From Gemmatimonadales bacterium (GTDB taxonomy: Bacteria > Gemmatimonadota > Gemmatimonadetes > Gemmatimonadales > GWC2-71-9), in assembly GCA_019637315.1 (NCBI GenBank), contig JAHBVU010000016.1, positions 20,283 to 84,282 of the forward strand: 64,000 bases of DNA, in the 5' to 3' direction. Every line of letters begins with the position of its first letter. Within the stretch, counting starts at the first letter, position 1. This document shows positions 1-8,445 of this stretch, piece by piece. Position numbers and translations under genes: made by a program. The notes under the pieces are model-generated. The model had not been told where the DNA came from. It did no database searches and saw only the letters and a program-made list of their open reading frames with translations.

Positions 1-456
1 GTCCGGACCGCGCGGCCAGGCCTCCTGCGCCCGGTCCCAGTAGAGTTCGATACCGTTCTGATCCGGATCGCGCAGGTAGAGAGCCTCGCTGACACCGTGA
101 TCGCTGGCGCCGTCGAGCTCGATCCGCGCCGCGATGAGACGCCGCAGCGCATCGGCCAGCGCGGCACGGGTCGGGTAGCGGATTGCCACATGAAAGAGTC
201 CGGTCGTCCCTGCTGCCGGCGGAGGGCCGCCCCGGCTTTCCCAGGTATTGAGGCCGATATGGTGGTGGTACCCGCCCGCCGAGACGAATGCGGCCTGGCT
301 GCCATAGCGCTGCGTCAGCTCGAAGCCGAGCACCCCGATGTAGAATCCGAGTGCTCGTTCGAGATCAGCAACTTTGAGATGGACGTGCCCGATGTCGGTG
401 CCAGGTGGAATCGGACCGAAGGCGGGGTTCGAGACAGGATCGGATGCAGGTGCCAT
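1..456 (-). CDS. VOC-family dioxygenase/glyoxalase-like protein (3' end cut by window)
   Basis: The reading frame stays open from an ATG at 456 to the window edge, giving 152 residues with no stop, so the C-terminus is missing. The sequence shows the vicinal-oxygen-chelate fold pattern: GHVHLKVADLERALGFY near residues 23-39, then GGYHHHIGLNTW near 61-72, and GIELYWDRA near the end of the visible part. His24/26, the central His cluster and the Glu of GIELYW are the expected metal ligands. This arrangement is typical of catechol 2,3-dioxygenase-like (CatE) proteins, which use Fe or Mn to open an aromatic ring, but the fold also covers glyoxalases, so the substrate is not certain. It lies 42 bases downstream of the carrier gene and could be the last member of a minus-strand operon. 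Confidence 0.82.
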   Translation of the reverse strand, partial: MAPASDPVSNPAFGPIPPGTDIGHVHLKVADLERALGFYIGVLGFELTQRYGSQAAFVSAGGYHHHIGLNTWESRGGPPPAAGTTGLFHVAIRYPTRAALADALRRLIAARIELDGASDHGVSEALYLRDPDQNGIELYWDRAQEAWPRGPD

Positions 457-498
457 CCCAAATTGTACCCGAACCCCTCAGGGCCGGAAAGACGTGCT

Positions 499-1797
499 TT
501 ACGCGCCGGTCTGGGCGGACCGTTCCGCAGCGAGCTGACCCTGCCGCCGCCCGAGCCAGAGCGCCAGGCTGCCCCAGACCAGCGCCAGCGGCACCGCCAC
601 CGACGCGAGGCCGGCCAGGCCCATGCCCAGCTTGCCCAGGAAACTCTCGGTCCAGGCGCCAATCACGTCACCACCGCGATAGACGAAGGTGTCGGTAAAG
701 GCCTTCGACTTGTACTTCTCCTCCCGGCTCACGACCGTAAACAGTGTCTCACGACCAGGACGGGCCACCGCCCGCTGCAGCGCCTTGAAGATGGCGTCGA
801 AGATCGCGATGGCCGCAAGCGAGCCGATGATTGCCAACCCGATGAAGCCCATCGCAACGACGAACGGCAGGAGCGCGAGCGCCGTGGCTACGCCGAGACG
901 CTTCATGAGATGACCGGCAACGACTGCCTGGAGCACCAGCGTCGTCACCTGGGTCAGGAGGTCGAGCTGGGCGAACAGCCCTGTACGGGTATCCAGGTCC
1001 GTTCCCATTGCCGCCACCATCTGCAGGCGGGTGACGTAAATGAAGGTGCTCAGAATCGTCATCATCAGGACGAACCCGGAGATGCCGAGCAGATACTTCG
1101 AGCGGAAGACGGCACGGACACCCTCCCACGCCTTTCCGCCGATGACCGTCTGCTCATCTACCGGGGGCGCGACGCGCTCGCCAGGTGCGGCCTCCGACTT
1201 GAGGCGGGCCACCACGCCCGCCGCCCCGATGGCAAGAATCAGGAAACCGGCCGAGACGAGCAGCAGAGCCGGCGTGCCGAGGGGCTTGGCCAGCAGGCTC
1301 GCGAGCCAGGGGCCGAAGATGGCCCCGAGCGTGCCGCCGACCGCAATGACACCGAAGATCCGCTTGCTCTGCTCGAGCGAGAAGCGGTCGGCCATCAGCG
1401 CCCAGAACACCATCGTCGCGAACAGATTGAAGACGCTGAACCAGACGTAGAATACCTGGCCCGAACGCTCGCCGACCGCCTGCGGTGTCAGAGTGAGGAG
1501 GAGATAAAACCCGACCAGACTGAGCGCGAAGAATCCGTAAGTGATGCCAACGAAGACGAGGCGGCGGAACCGACTGACCAGGAAGCCGAATGCCGGCGTC
1601 ACGAAGAAGGTGACCACCGCGGTCCCGATGAAGAGCCAGCGGATGGCATCCATGCCGCGCTGCATGCCCAGCGCGTCCCGCGCCGGCCGCAGCAGCATCA
1701 GCGCTGTCAGAACACAGAAGAAATAGAAGGCCGCCGCCAGAATCGGCGCGACTTCCTCCCGGCGGACATTGAAAAACCGCTGCAATAATCCTGTCAT
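499..1797 (-). CDS. MFS-like transporter related to ATP/ADP translocases
   Basis: This 432-residue protein is almost entirely hydrophobic, with about 12 predicted membrane helices. It starts with a short cytoplasmic stretch (LQRFFNVRREEVAPILAAA) followed by a helix carrying LMLLRPARDALG. That N-terminal pattern and the helix spacing resemble the NTP/NDP exchange (Tlc/AAA) family found in free-living bacteria, which is distantly related to MFS. The cargo in free-living species is not established, so nucleotide transport is only a family-level guess. The gene starts with ATG 27 bases after the epimerase stop and is followed 42 bases later by the VOC gene, consistent with one transcript. Confidence 0.72.
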   Translation of the reverse strand: MTGLLQRFFNVRREEVAPILAAAFYFFCVLTALMLLRPARDALGMQRGMDAIRWLFIGTAVVTFFVTPAFGFLVSRFRRLVFVGITYGFFALSLVGFYLLLTLTPQAVGERSGQVFYVWFSVFNLFATMVFWALMADRFSLEQSKRIFGVIAVGGTLGAIFGPWLASLLAKPLGTPALLLVSAGFLILAIGAAGVVARLKSEAAPGERVAPPVDEQTVIGGKAWEGVRAVFRSKYLLGISGFVLMMTILSTFIYVTRLQMVAAMGTDLDTRTGLFAQLDLLTQVTTLVLQAVVAGHLMKRLGVATALALLPFVVAMGFIGLAIIGSLAAIAIFDAIFKALQRAVARPGRETLFTVVSREEKYKSKAFTDTFVYRGGDVIGAWTESFLGKLGMGLAGLASVAVPLALVWGSLALWLGRRQGQLAAERSAQTGA

Positions 1798-1824
1798 GCC
1801 CCCGCCTCGTAGAGAGTACGCTGC

Positions 1825-2985
1825 TTACTTCTTCGTCGATCGTGCATGCGCGGCTGCCAGAAGCTTCTGCTCCTGCTCGGCGGTCAGGCCGGCCAAGAGC
1901 TTCGCTTGCCGAGCAGCCGGCAGCGTTTTGAACCAGTGGAGCGTGTCCCGCGCGGTGTCGGCAAAGGGCCGGAAGGTGAGCCCCGCCGCAAAAGCGCGAT
2001 CCCGCTTGAAGTGTGACGCCTGTGCAAAAGGACCCTCGGTCCAGAACCAGGGAAAGAGCCCGAGCGGGTTGATGCCCTGCTGATTGACGATGGCGCCATC
2101 GACCCACGTAAGCTTGACCGCCGAACTCGTGACGGCGCGGCAGCCATAGATCATCTCGGCCATGGTAAACGTCTCGAGCGGACCGAGCGCGTTGTAGGGT
2201 CCCGTCACCTTGTTCTCGACCAGCCGAACACACCACTCCGAGAGATCGCGCGCGTCGATGTACAGCACCGGATCGCTCGGCGTGCCCGGCACCGGCACCT
2301 CGCCTCCGCGGTCGATCCGCACCGGGAAATAGGTAAAGCGGTCGGTCGGATCGCCAGGCCCGACGATCAGGCCGGGGCGGACCAGAGTCGCGTTGCCCGG
2401 ATAGGATTCGAGCACCGCCTTCTCACAGAGAGCTTTCAGCGGCCCGTAGTGCTTCCGAGTGTCCTCACTGCCCGGCTCCGTGAGGGGCGACTGAGGGGCA
2501 TCTTCGCCCACTCCGCCGGCGGGCCACTTGCCCGAGTACCACGCGTCGTAGATCCCGGCCGTGGACACGAAGAGGTACTGACCGACATTGCCCTTCAGCA
2601 ACTGCGCCGAGTCGCGAACGTGGCGCGGGACGTAGCCGGAATTGTCGATCACCGCGTCCCACGACTTGCCCTTGAGCGCGTCGAGCTTGCCATCCCGGTC
2701 GCCGATCAGTTGCTCGACCCCGGGAAAGAGATCGGGATTGGTTCGGCCACGGTTGAAGATGGTAACTCGATGACCCCGCTCGACTGCATAACGGACCTGA
2801 TAGGGGCCGATGAACCCGGTGCCGCCGAGAATCAGGATGCGCATCGGGGCTCCACTCGGGGAGGCCGACGGCAGCGGGCGAGGGGCAGAACCCGCCGCGG
2901 GCGACGCCGACCCGACCATCGGCAACGCACCGAGCCCGACAGCCCCCAGAGCAGCGCTCTGAAGGAACTCACGACGATTGGTCAT
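1825..2985 (-). CDS. Tat-exported NAD-dependent epimerase/dehydratase-family protein
   Basis: I place the start at the ATG at 2985 because the protein then opens with a classic twin-arginine signal (TNRREFLQ, a hydrophobic Ala/Gly-rich segment and an Ala-rich cleavage region). Longer in-frame extensions add only Arg-rich filler. The mature part begins with MRILILGGTGFIGPYQVRYA, an SDR-type Rossmann motif GGTGFIG that binds NAD(P). A downstream stretch, DNSGYVPRHVRDSAQLL, and a later YLFVSTAGIYD segment fit extended SDR enzymes. The protein is 386 residues. Export of a nucleotide-dependent SDR by Tat is seen in several soil phyla, and the cofactor is presumably loaded before export. The substrate is unknown. 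It heads a probable operon with the downstream carrier. Confidence 0.83.
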   Translation of the reverse strand: MTNRREFLQSAALGAVGLGALPMVGSASPAAGSAPRPLPSASPSGAPMRILILGGTGFIGPYQVRYAVERGHRVTIFNRGRTNPDLFPGVEQLIGDRDGKLDALKGKSWDAVIDNSGYVPRHVRDSAQLLKGNVGQYLFVSTAGIYDAWYSGKWPAGGVGEDAPQSPLTEPGSEDTRKHYGPLKALCEKAVLESYPGNATLVRPGLIVGPGDPTDRFTYFPVRIDRGGEVPVPGTPSDPVLYIDARDLSEWCVRLVENKVTGPYNALGPLETFTMAEMIYGCRAVTSSAVKLTWVDGAIVNQQGINPLGLFPWFWTEGPFAQASHFKRDRAFAAGLTFRPFADTARDTLHWFKTLPAARQAKLLAGLTAEQEQKLLAAAHARSTKK

Positions 2986-3077
2986 TAATACCCTCGCTAC
3001 GACAATTGATCCGCCCCAGAGGGCGTCCGGCCGAATGCCGAGACTTCGAACCCTACGGAAAAGGCTCCGTGCGGGAT

Positions 3078-3087
3078 ACAAATTTGT
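3078..3087. promoter_or_regulatory. 10-bp perfect palindrome upstream of the epimerase gene
   Basis: The sequence ACAAATTTGT sits 93 bases upstream of the epimerase start in a locally AT-rich patch inside an otherwise GC-rich gap. It could be an operator half or full site or part of a promoter. Nothing else supports it, and a short palindrome of this size can occur by chance. Confidence 0.22.
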
Positions 3088-3269
3088 CGTCGGAATTGTG
3101 GCCAAATTACCTGAGACATGACGAACGGTGCGTTCGAACCCACGAACGGAACCGCCAGACCCCGCCAATAGTACGGGCGAGCGACCGTTATCGTTACTCC
3201 GGGTGGCGGGGAGCCATCGGGTCGACCCCGCCGGGCGGTCTTACTTGTGAAGCCGAGCGGTCGTGATGG

Positions 3270-5045
3270 TTACTCTGTGTGGCCGGAGGGCGAGGCGACC
3301 ACATCTCCGGCAGTGCGGAGGGCCCGAACCAGCAATTCGGCACGCTCAGGGACACAGCCCGTGCTCGTGAGGACGTGCCGTGCCATGCTGAGCGCGAGTT
3401 CCCGTTCGCCCATGACCGCGAGCCCCACACCCTGCCGCTCCAGGAACTGCTGCTCGCCCTCGCTGTGCGACCGGGCCACGATATCGATACTCGGATTGAC
3501 CCGCCGCGCCAGCTCGACGATCTGCCGAACCTGGTACGCCCCGGGTGCCGCGACAACCAGCACCTTGGCGTCTTCGAGGTGCACGTGGTCGAGCAGGCCC
3601 GGCCGGGAGGCGTCACCGTACAGGGCCGGCACGTCGCGCGCTCGGAGGTCCTCGACGACTTCGCGATTCTGCTCGACCACGACGTAGGGCGTCCCCTCGC
3701 GATCGAGCGCCTGCCCGATGGTGCTCCCGACCCGACCGAACCCGATGATGACCGCGTGTCCGTGGAGGCGGCTTTCGGTCGCCGGGTCGGGCGACTCGAG
3801 CGCATCGCCGCGCGGCCGGTCGAAGAGGCGCGTGAGCAACGGCCGCTTCATGATGTACCGCTCGATTGCCGGTACGGCCTGGAACGCGACGGGATTGAGC
3901 GTAATCGAGAGAATCGCCCCTGCCAGGATCAGGCTGTTGCCCTCAGCGGGCAGCAAACCAAGCGACATGCCGAGCCCGGCCAGGATGAACGAGAACTCAC
4001 CGATCTGCGCCAGACTGGCCGAGACGATGAGCGCCGTCCTGATGGGGTAGCGGAACAGCACGACGATGAGAAACGCGGCGACCGATTTACCGACCACGAT
4101 GATCAGTACGACTTTGAGCACTGCCAGTGGGTTCCGAATCAGCACCGATGGATCGAAGAGCATGCCAACCGACACGAAGAACAGCACCGCGAACGCATCC
4201 TGCAGCGGAAGCGCCTCAGCGGCGGCCTGGTGACTCAGGTCGGACTCGGAAATCACGACACCGGCAAAGAAGGCGCCCAGGGCATAGGAGACCCCGAACA
4301 GCGCACCGGCGCCGAAGGCAATGCCGAGCGCGGCGGCCAGGACCGCCAGGGTAAACAGCTCGCGAAAGCCCGTCCGCGCCACCTGCGCAAGCAGCCACGG
4401 GATCAACCGGATGCCGACAAAGAGCATCAACCCAATGAAGAGCGACACCTTGAGCAGTGTCGTCGTTATCGCCGTCCCGATACTGGTGGCCGCATTCGGA
4501 TCGGTCGATGCGGTTCCGCCCAGCGGCACCGCCAGCGCAGGTAGCAGCACCAGCGCCAGGACCATCGCCAGGTCTTCGACGATCAACCAGCCGACTGCGA
4601 TTCGTCCGTTGATCGAATCGAGCAGCCCGCGTTCCTCGAGCGCACGCAGGAGGACGACCGTGCTGGCGACCGAAAGCGACAGACCGAACACGATGCCCTG
4701 ACCCCAGGTCCAGCCCCACCAGACGGCGACGGTCGCCCCAAGCGCGGTCGCGACCGCGATCTGTGCCACGGCCCCGGGTACGGCGATTTTGCGGACCGCC
4801 ATCAGGTCCCGCATGGAGAAATGGAGGCCAACACCGAACATCAGCAGCATCACGCCAATCTCAGCGAGCTGATTGGCTAGACCAGAATCTGCCACGAATC
4901 CTGGCGTGAAGGGACCGACGACAACGCCGGCGATGAGGTAGCCGACCAGCGGAGGAAGCTTGAACCGCGAGGCAACGAAGCCGAAGATGAATGCGAGGCC
5001 AAGACCAATGGATATTGTCGCAATCAACTCGGTATGATGCGGCAT
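3270..5045 (-). CDS. ybaL: CPA2-family monovalent cation/proton antiporter, YbaL-type
   Basis: I chose the ATG at 5045 (591 residues) because it gives the family-typical opening MPHHTELIATISIGLGLAF. The N-terminal two thirds form a Na+/H+ exchanger domain with about 12 membrane helices, containing PLVGYLIAGVVVGPFTPGF and a run LLRALEERGLLDS that closely match E. coli YbaL and KefB/KefC relatives. Around residue 430 an RCK/TrkA-N domain begins (HAVIIGFGRVGSTIGQAL, an NAD-binding GxGxxG motif), which gates the channel in response to nucleotide or ligand. It is expected in the inner membrane, exchanging K+ or Na+ for H+. The gene stands alone, with 99 bases to the permease gene upstream and 284 bases to the epimerase downstream. 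Confidence 0.9.
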   Translation of the reverse strand: MPHHTELIATISIGLGLAFIFGFVASRFKLPPLVGYLIAGVVVGPFTPGFVADSGLANQLAEIGVMLLMFGVGLHFSMRDLMAVRKIAVPGAVAQIAVATALGATVAVWWGWTWGQGIVFGLSLSVASTVVLLRALEERGLLDSINGRIAVGWLIVEDLAMVLALVLLPALAVPLGGTASTDPNAATSIGTAITTTLLKVSLFIGLMLFVGIRLIPWLLAQVARTGFRELFTLAVLAAALGIAFGAGALFGVSYALGAFFAGVVISESDLSHQAAAEALPLQDAFAVLFFVSVGMLFDPSVLIRNPLAVLKVVLIIVVGKSVAAFLIVVLFRYPIRTALIVSASLAQIGEFSFILAGLGMSLGLLPAEGNSLILAGAILSITLNPVAFQAVPAIERYIMKRPLLTRLFDRPRGDALESPDPATESRLHGHAVIIGFGRVGSTIGQALDREGTPYVVVEQNREVVEDLRARDVPALYGDASRPGLLDHVHLEDAKVLVVAAPGAYQVRQIVELARRVNPSIDIVARSHSEGEQQFLERQGVGLAVMGERELALSMARHVLTSTGCVPERAELLVRALRTAGDVVASPSGHTE

Positions 5046-5144
5046 AGAGCTCGTCCCGATGGTGAATCCCGGCTGCTGTCGGCAGGCCGGCAATGTCCAC
5101 GGTCGGGCAGCCTCGGTCAACCCTCCAATGTCGTTGCCCCGTGC

Positions 5145-7853
5145 TTATTCGCCCTTGAGCACTTCGACCGGATCGAGGCGCGCGGCGTGGCGGGCCGGCC
5201 CGTACGTTGCCAGCGCGGCAACCACGAGCATGATCAGGGGGGCCAGCACGAACGCGAGGGGATCCCGAACACCAACGCCGTACACGAGGTTCCGCAGCAG
5301 GGAAGCCGCGAACCAGCCCCCGATCAGGCCGATTCCCGCGCCGGCCAGCGCGAGCGCGAGACCTCCCCGCATGACGAGGCCCAGCACGGCGCTGGCATCC
5401 GCGCCGAGCGCAGTTCGCACCCCGATCTCACGACGCCTGAGGCCAACCAGGTAGGCCACCACCCCGTACAGTCCGACGATCGCGAGAATGAAGGCTGTCG
5501 CGGCAACACTGATTGCCGCCACTGTCATGGCTCGACGTGGCCCCCGATCGATCGCCAGCCGCTGCGCAAAGGTCGTGACGTTCGGCTGACCGCCGCTCGC
5601 TCGCGGCAGATCAGGATCGATGGCTGCGATGGTGCGCCAGAGCGGCTCGACCAGGGCATCCGGGGCGCCGCTCGCGCGGGCAACGACGTTCGTGAATAGC
5701 CAGGGGTTCCAGGTATATGGGAGATAGACCTCCTCCGATGGAGTCGATTCTGCCCCGAAGTGGCGAACATCCCCGACCACGCCGATCACCACACCGGTGA
5801 TCGGAGTGCCGGCATCGGGGAGCCAGCGGGCGGACCGGAAAACCGTGATCCGTCTCCCCAGCGGATCCGTGCCGCCAAAGTGGCGGCGGGCCAGTGCGTC
5901 GTTGATGATCAGGCCGTCGTTCGGCCCCGCCAGGTCGGCATCGGAGTAGCCCCGCCCCCGGAGAATCGGAATACCCATCGTTGCGAAATACTCGGGCGAG
6001 ATGAGGCGAAAGGCGGCCTGCGGCGGCGAGACCCCGGGTTGCTCGGCCTCACCATCGACCACCAGTCGCGTCACGATGCCAGCCCGGCCGATCGGCGCGT
6101 GGTTGATCAGCGCTGCGGCCGTCACCCCGGGGGTGCGCTGCACCTCGTCGAGGACGCGGCGGTAGAGGGCCAGCGTCGCGTCGGGGCCGGGGTACCGAGC
6201 TTGATCCGGATAGAGGGAGAGCGCAAGCAGTCGGTCGGGATTAAAGCCGATCGGGGTGTTCGCCACCTGGATCAGGCTCCGGGTGAGAACCGCGGCGCCG
6301 ACGAGCAGAGTGACCGCGAGCCCAACCTGGCCAACCACGAGGGCCTGCTGAGCACGGGTCCGCCCACCCGAGCCACGACCGGACCTGACGAGCTCCGCAA
6401 CGGGACCGCGGGTGGCGCGGAGTGCGGGGAGCAGGCCGCTGAGCAACGCCGCGGCCCCGGCCAGAGCAACGGCGGCGAGACCGAGCCGCGGCTCGACTCG
6501 CACCTCTTCGAGACGGGGCAGCAGGTTCGGGACAGCGCGCTGCAGTGCGCGGAGCATCGTGCCTGCCAGCAGTAGCCCCAGCGCGGAGCCGAGCAGTGCT
6601 ACGACGCTGCTCTCGAGCAGACGCAACCGAATCAGGGATCCGCGACTCGCGCCAAGCGCGGCGCGCACCGCGAGCTCGCGCTCGACCGCCTGGGCCCGGA
6701 CCATCGCCAGCCCGGCGACGTTGGCACAGGCAATGAGGAGCACCAGCGCAACCCCGCTCCCAAACAACAGGACGGTCCGCACCGGGCTGGGCACACCACG
6801 GTTGCCATATGCCAGGGGATCATAGAGGAAGTCGCGAACCGGGATCAGCGCCACCCGGGTCCAGCCCTGCTGCTCGACGGGATGCGCCTCCGCCAGCCGG
6901 CTGGCCACCACACCCAGCGCAGCCTCGGCGCCGGCCCGTGTGGCCCCTGCGGCAATCCGGCCGACCACCAGCCCGTCGGCATGGTTACCCCGGTATGCTA
7001 CCGCTGCCTGGTCCGCAGCAGGGAGCGCCCGAAACGGCAGATAGATCTGCGCCCACGACGGCAACTGGAAGCCGGGCGGCATCACCCCGACGATCGTGAC
7101 AGGGCCGTCGACCAGCGACAAGGTAGCCCCTATCGCGCTCCGATCACTGCCGAAGTAGCGCCGCCAGAAGTCGTATCCCAGCACGGCGACCCGCGCGGCA
7201 GCGAGGTCGTCCTCGCGGGTCAGAACCCGACCCAGCATGGGCGGCGTGCCTAACGCCTCGAAGAACGCCGAGGTGGGAAAGGCCACCAGAATCGCCTCCG
7301 CCGCCTCGCTCCGCCGCCAGATCATCTGGGTTCCCGGAACGTAGGCGATCCGGTCAAACCCCTCGGCCTGCGCCTCCCAGTCCTGCACGGTGGGATACGA
7401 GGGCAAGCGGATTCCGCCCGCGCGATGCGATTCGAACATCACCATGACACGATCGGGGTCGGCAAACGGCAGCGGCGTCAGCAGCAGACGGTCGGCGATG
7501 GCGACCACCGCCAGGGTAGCGCCGATCCCCAATGCGAGGATCATCGAGGCAGCCATGGTATATCCCGGCGCACGCCGGAGCCCGCGGAGAACCAGCCTGA
7601 GGTCGAGCATCCAGGCCGCCCACCGTTCGCTCAAGCGACTCCGACGACGATGAGCCACCGCCTCAGCCCTGGTGCGACGGTGTGTCTCGGCCATCGACCC
7701 CAGCTGCCGGCGCGCCTCCGACTCGGCATCCTCGCGGGACATTCCGGACTGGATCAGCGCATCCACTTTATGGGCCAGGTGGCTTTCGAGCTCATCCCGG
7801 ACCTCGTCGTCGACACCCGGTTCACGACCGGCAAGGCGGAAGATCCTGCGCAT
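5145..7853 (-). CDS. ADOP-type ABC transporter permease (MacB/FtsX fold)
   Basis: The ATG at 7853 overlaps the PadR stop (TGATG), so this start is supported by coupling; the product is 902 residues. Residues 1-70 form the soluble ADOP N-terminus (DEVRDELESHLAHKVDALI), shared with PadR-linked permeases. One membrane helix is followed by a large MacB-like periplasmic domain (about 100-340), three helices, a second periplasmic domain (about 510-740) and three terminal helices with the FtsX motif LRRREIGVRTALGA. No ATPase gene lies beside it. These permeases usually pair with an ATPase encoded elsewhere, and their cargo is generally unknown. The upstream PadR repressor probably controls its expression in response to a small molecule. 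Confidence 0.9.
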   Translation of the reverse strand: MRRIFRLAGREPGVDDEVRDELESHLAHKVDALIQSGMSREDAESEARRQLGSMAETHRRTRAEAVAHRRRSRLSERWAAWMLDLRLVLRGLRRAPGYTMAASMILALGIGATLAVVAIADRLLLTPLPFADPDRVMVMFESHRAGGIRLPSYPTVQDWEAQAEGFDRIAYVPGTQMIWRRSEAAEAILVAFPTSAFFEALGTPPMLGRVLTREDDLAAARVAVLGYDFWRRYFGSDRSAIGATLSLVDGPVTIVGVMPPGFQLPSWAQIYLPFRALPAADQAAVAYRGNHADGLVVGRIAAGATRAGAEAALGVVASRLAEAHPVEQQGWTRVALIPVRDFLYDPLAYGNRGVPSPVRTVLLFGSGVALVLLIACANVAGLAMVRAQAVERELAVRAALGASRGSLIRLRLLESSVVALLGSALGLLLAGTMLRALQRAVPNLLPRLEEVRVEPRLGLAAVALAGAAALLSGLLPALRATRGPVAELVRSGRGSGGRTRAQQALVVGQVGLAVTLLVGAAVLTRSLIQVANTPIGFNPDRLLALSLYPDQARYPGPDATLALYRRVLDEVQRTPGVTAAALINHAPIGRAGIVTRLVVDGEAEQPGVSPPQAAFRLISPEYFATMGIPILRGRGYSDADLAGPNDGLIINDALARRHFGGTDPLGRRITVFRSARWLPDAGTPITGVVIGVVGDVRHFGAESTPSEEVYLPYTWNPWLFTNVVARASGAPDALVEPLWRTIAAIDPDLPRASGGQPNVTTFAQRLAIDRGPRRAMTVAAISVAATAFILAIVGLYGVVAYLVGLRRREIGVRTALGADASAVLGLVMRGGLALALAGAGIGLIGGWFAASLLRNLVYGVGVRDPLAFVLAPLIMLVVAALATYGPARHAARLDPVEVLKGE

Positions 7854-8197
7854 CAGCCCGCCGATCGCTCGACGGGGCGAAGCACCTTGGCCACGGCCTC
7901 GACATAGCGGTCCCAAGCCGCCGTGGCCGCCCGAAGCTCGCGCCGCCCCTTTGCCGTCAAGCGATAGTACTTGGCGCGCCGATTGTTCTCAGACAGGCCC
8001 CATTCCGACTCCAGTAAGCCCCGCTTCTCGAGGCGGTGCAGCGCCGGATAGAGTGCCCCCTCTTCGACCAGAAGCGCCTGATCCGTGCGTTCCTTGATCC
8101 AGGTCGTGATCGCATACCCGTGCAACGCCCGGCCCCACGACAGCGTTCGAAGGATCAGAATGTCGAGAGTGCCCTGCAGAAGATCGAGGCCTGCCAT
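7853..8197 (-). CDS. PadR-family transcriptional regulator
   Basis: A 114-residue winged-helix protein. It contains the PadR signature: GTLDILILRTL at the start, then LHGYAIT, then EEGALYPALHRLEKRGLLESEW (recognition helix and wing), and YRLTAKGRREL. The short C-terminus suits the small PadR-s2 subgroup that dimerises through one helix. Its stop overlaps the start of the ADOP permease (TGATG), so both are translated from one message. A good Shine-Dalgarno (GGGGAAG) lies just before the ATG. In this family the protein usually represses its own operon until a ligand or stress releases it. Confidence 0.93.
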   Translation of the reverse strand: MAGLDLLQGTLDILILRTLSWGRALHGYAITTWIKERTDQALLVEEGALYPALHRLEKRGLLESEWGLSENNRRAKYYRLTAKGRRELRAATAAWDRYVEAVAKVLRPVERSAG

Positions 8198-8200
8198 GCT

Positions 8201-8244
8201 CTTCCCCTAATTTGCTTATGGATAACATCGCACGCTTCCCCTAA
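8201..8244. promoter_or_regulatory. Candidate padR promoter/operator with a direct repeat
   Basis: CTTCCCCTAA occurs at 8201-8210 and again at 8235-8244, 34 bases apart. Between them, at 8216-8225, is TTATGGATAA, whose outer four bases on each side are complementary. Read on the minus strand, one copy supplies the Shine-Dalgarno of padR and the dyad sits where a -10 element or a PadR binding site would be expected. The arrangement is suggestive of autoregulation but is not proof. Confidence 0.4.
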
Positions 8245-8445
8245 ACCCGCAATGGGGCAGCCGATTCCGGCCAGTAATCGGATGACAACTCGCCGCACCA
8301 GCTTGCGGTTACCGGGAACGGACCCTACCTTCGCCTTCCCGCCTTGTTACCGGATGCGCCTCCTGCAGCTCCGAATCTGGGGCTCGCAGAGCCTCCCGTT
8401 CTCGGCACGCCAGCGGAACCGGAGCATACGCGCCTGGAGATTTCC

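Noticed and set aside
97..1788. Long open frame of 563 codons on the plus strand
   Set aside because: It is antisense to the carrier and VOC genes and its product is Arg/Gln/His-rich with no domain. Such shadows are normal in high-GC DNA.
3205..3232. GGCGGGG and CCCCGCC inverted repeat before the YbaL stop
   Set aside because: Seven bases with a 14-base loop, common in GC-rich DNA and without a T tract.
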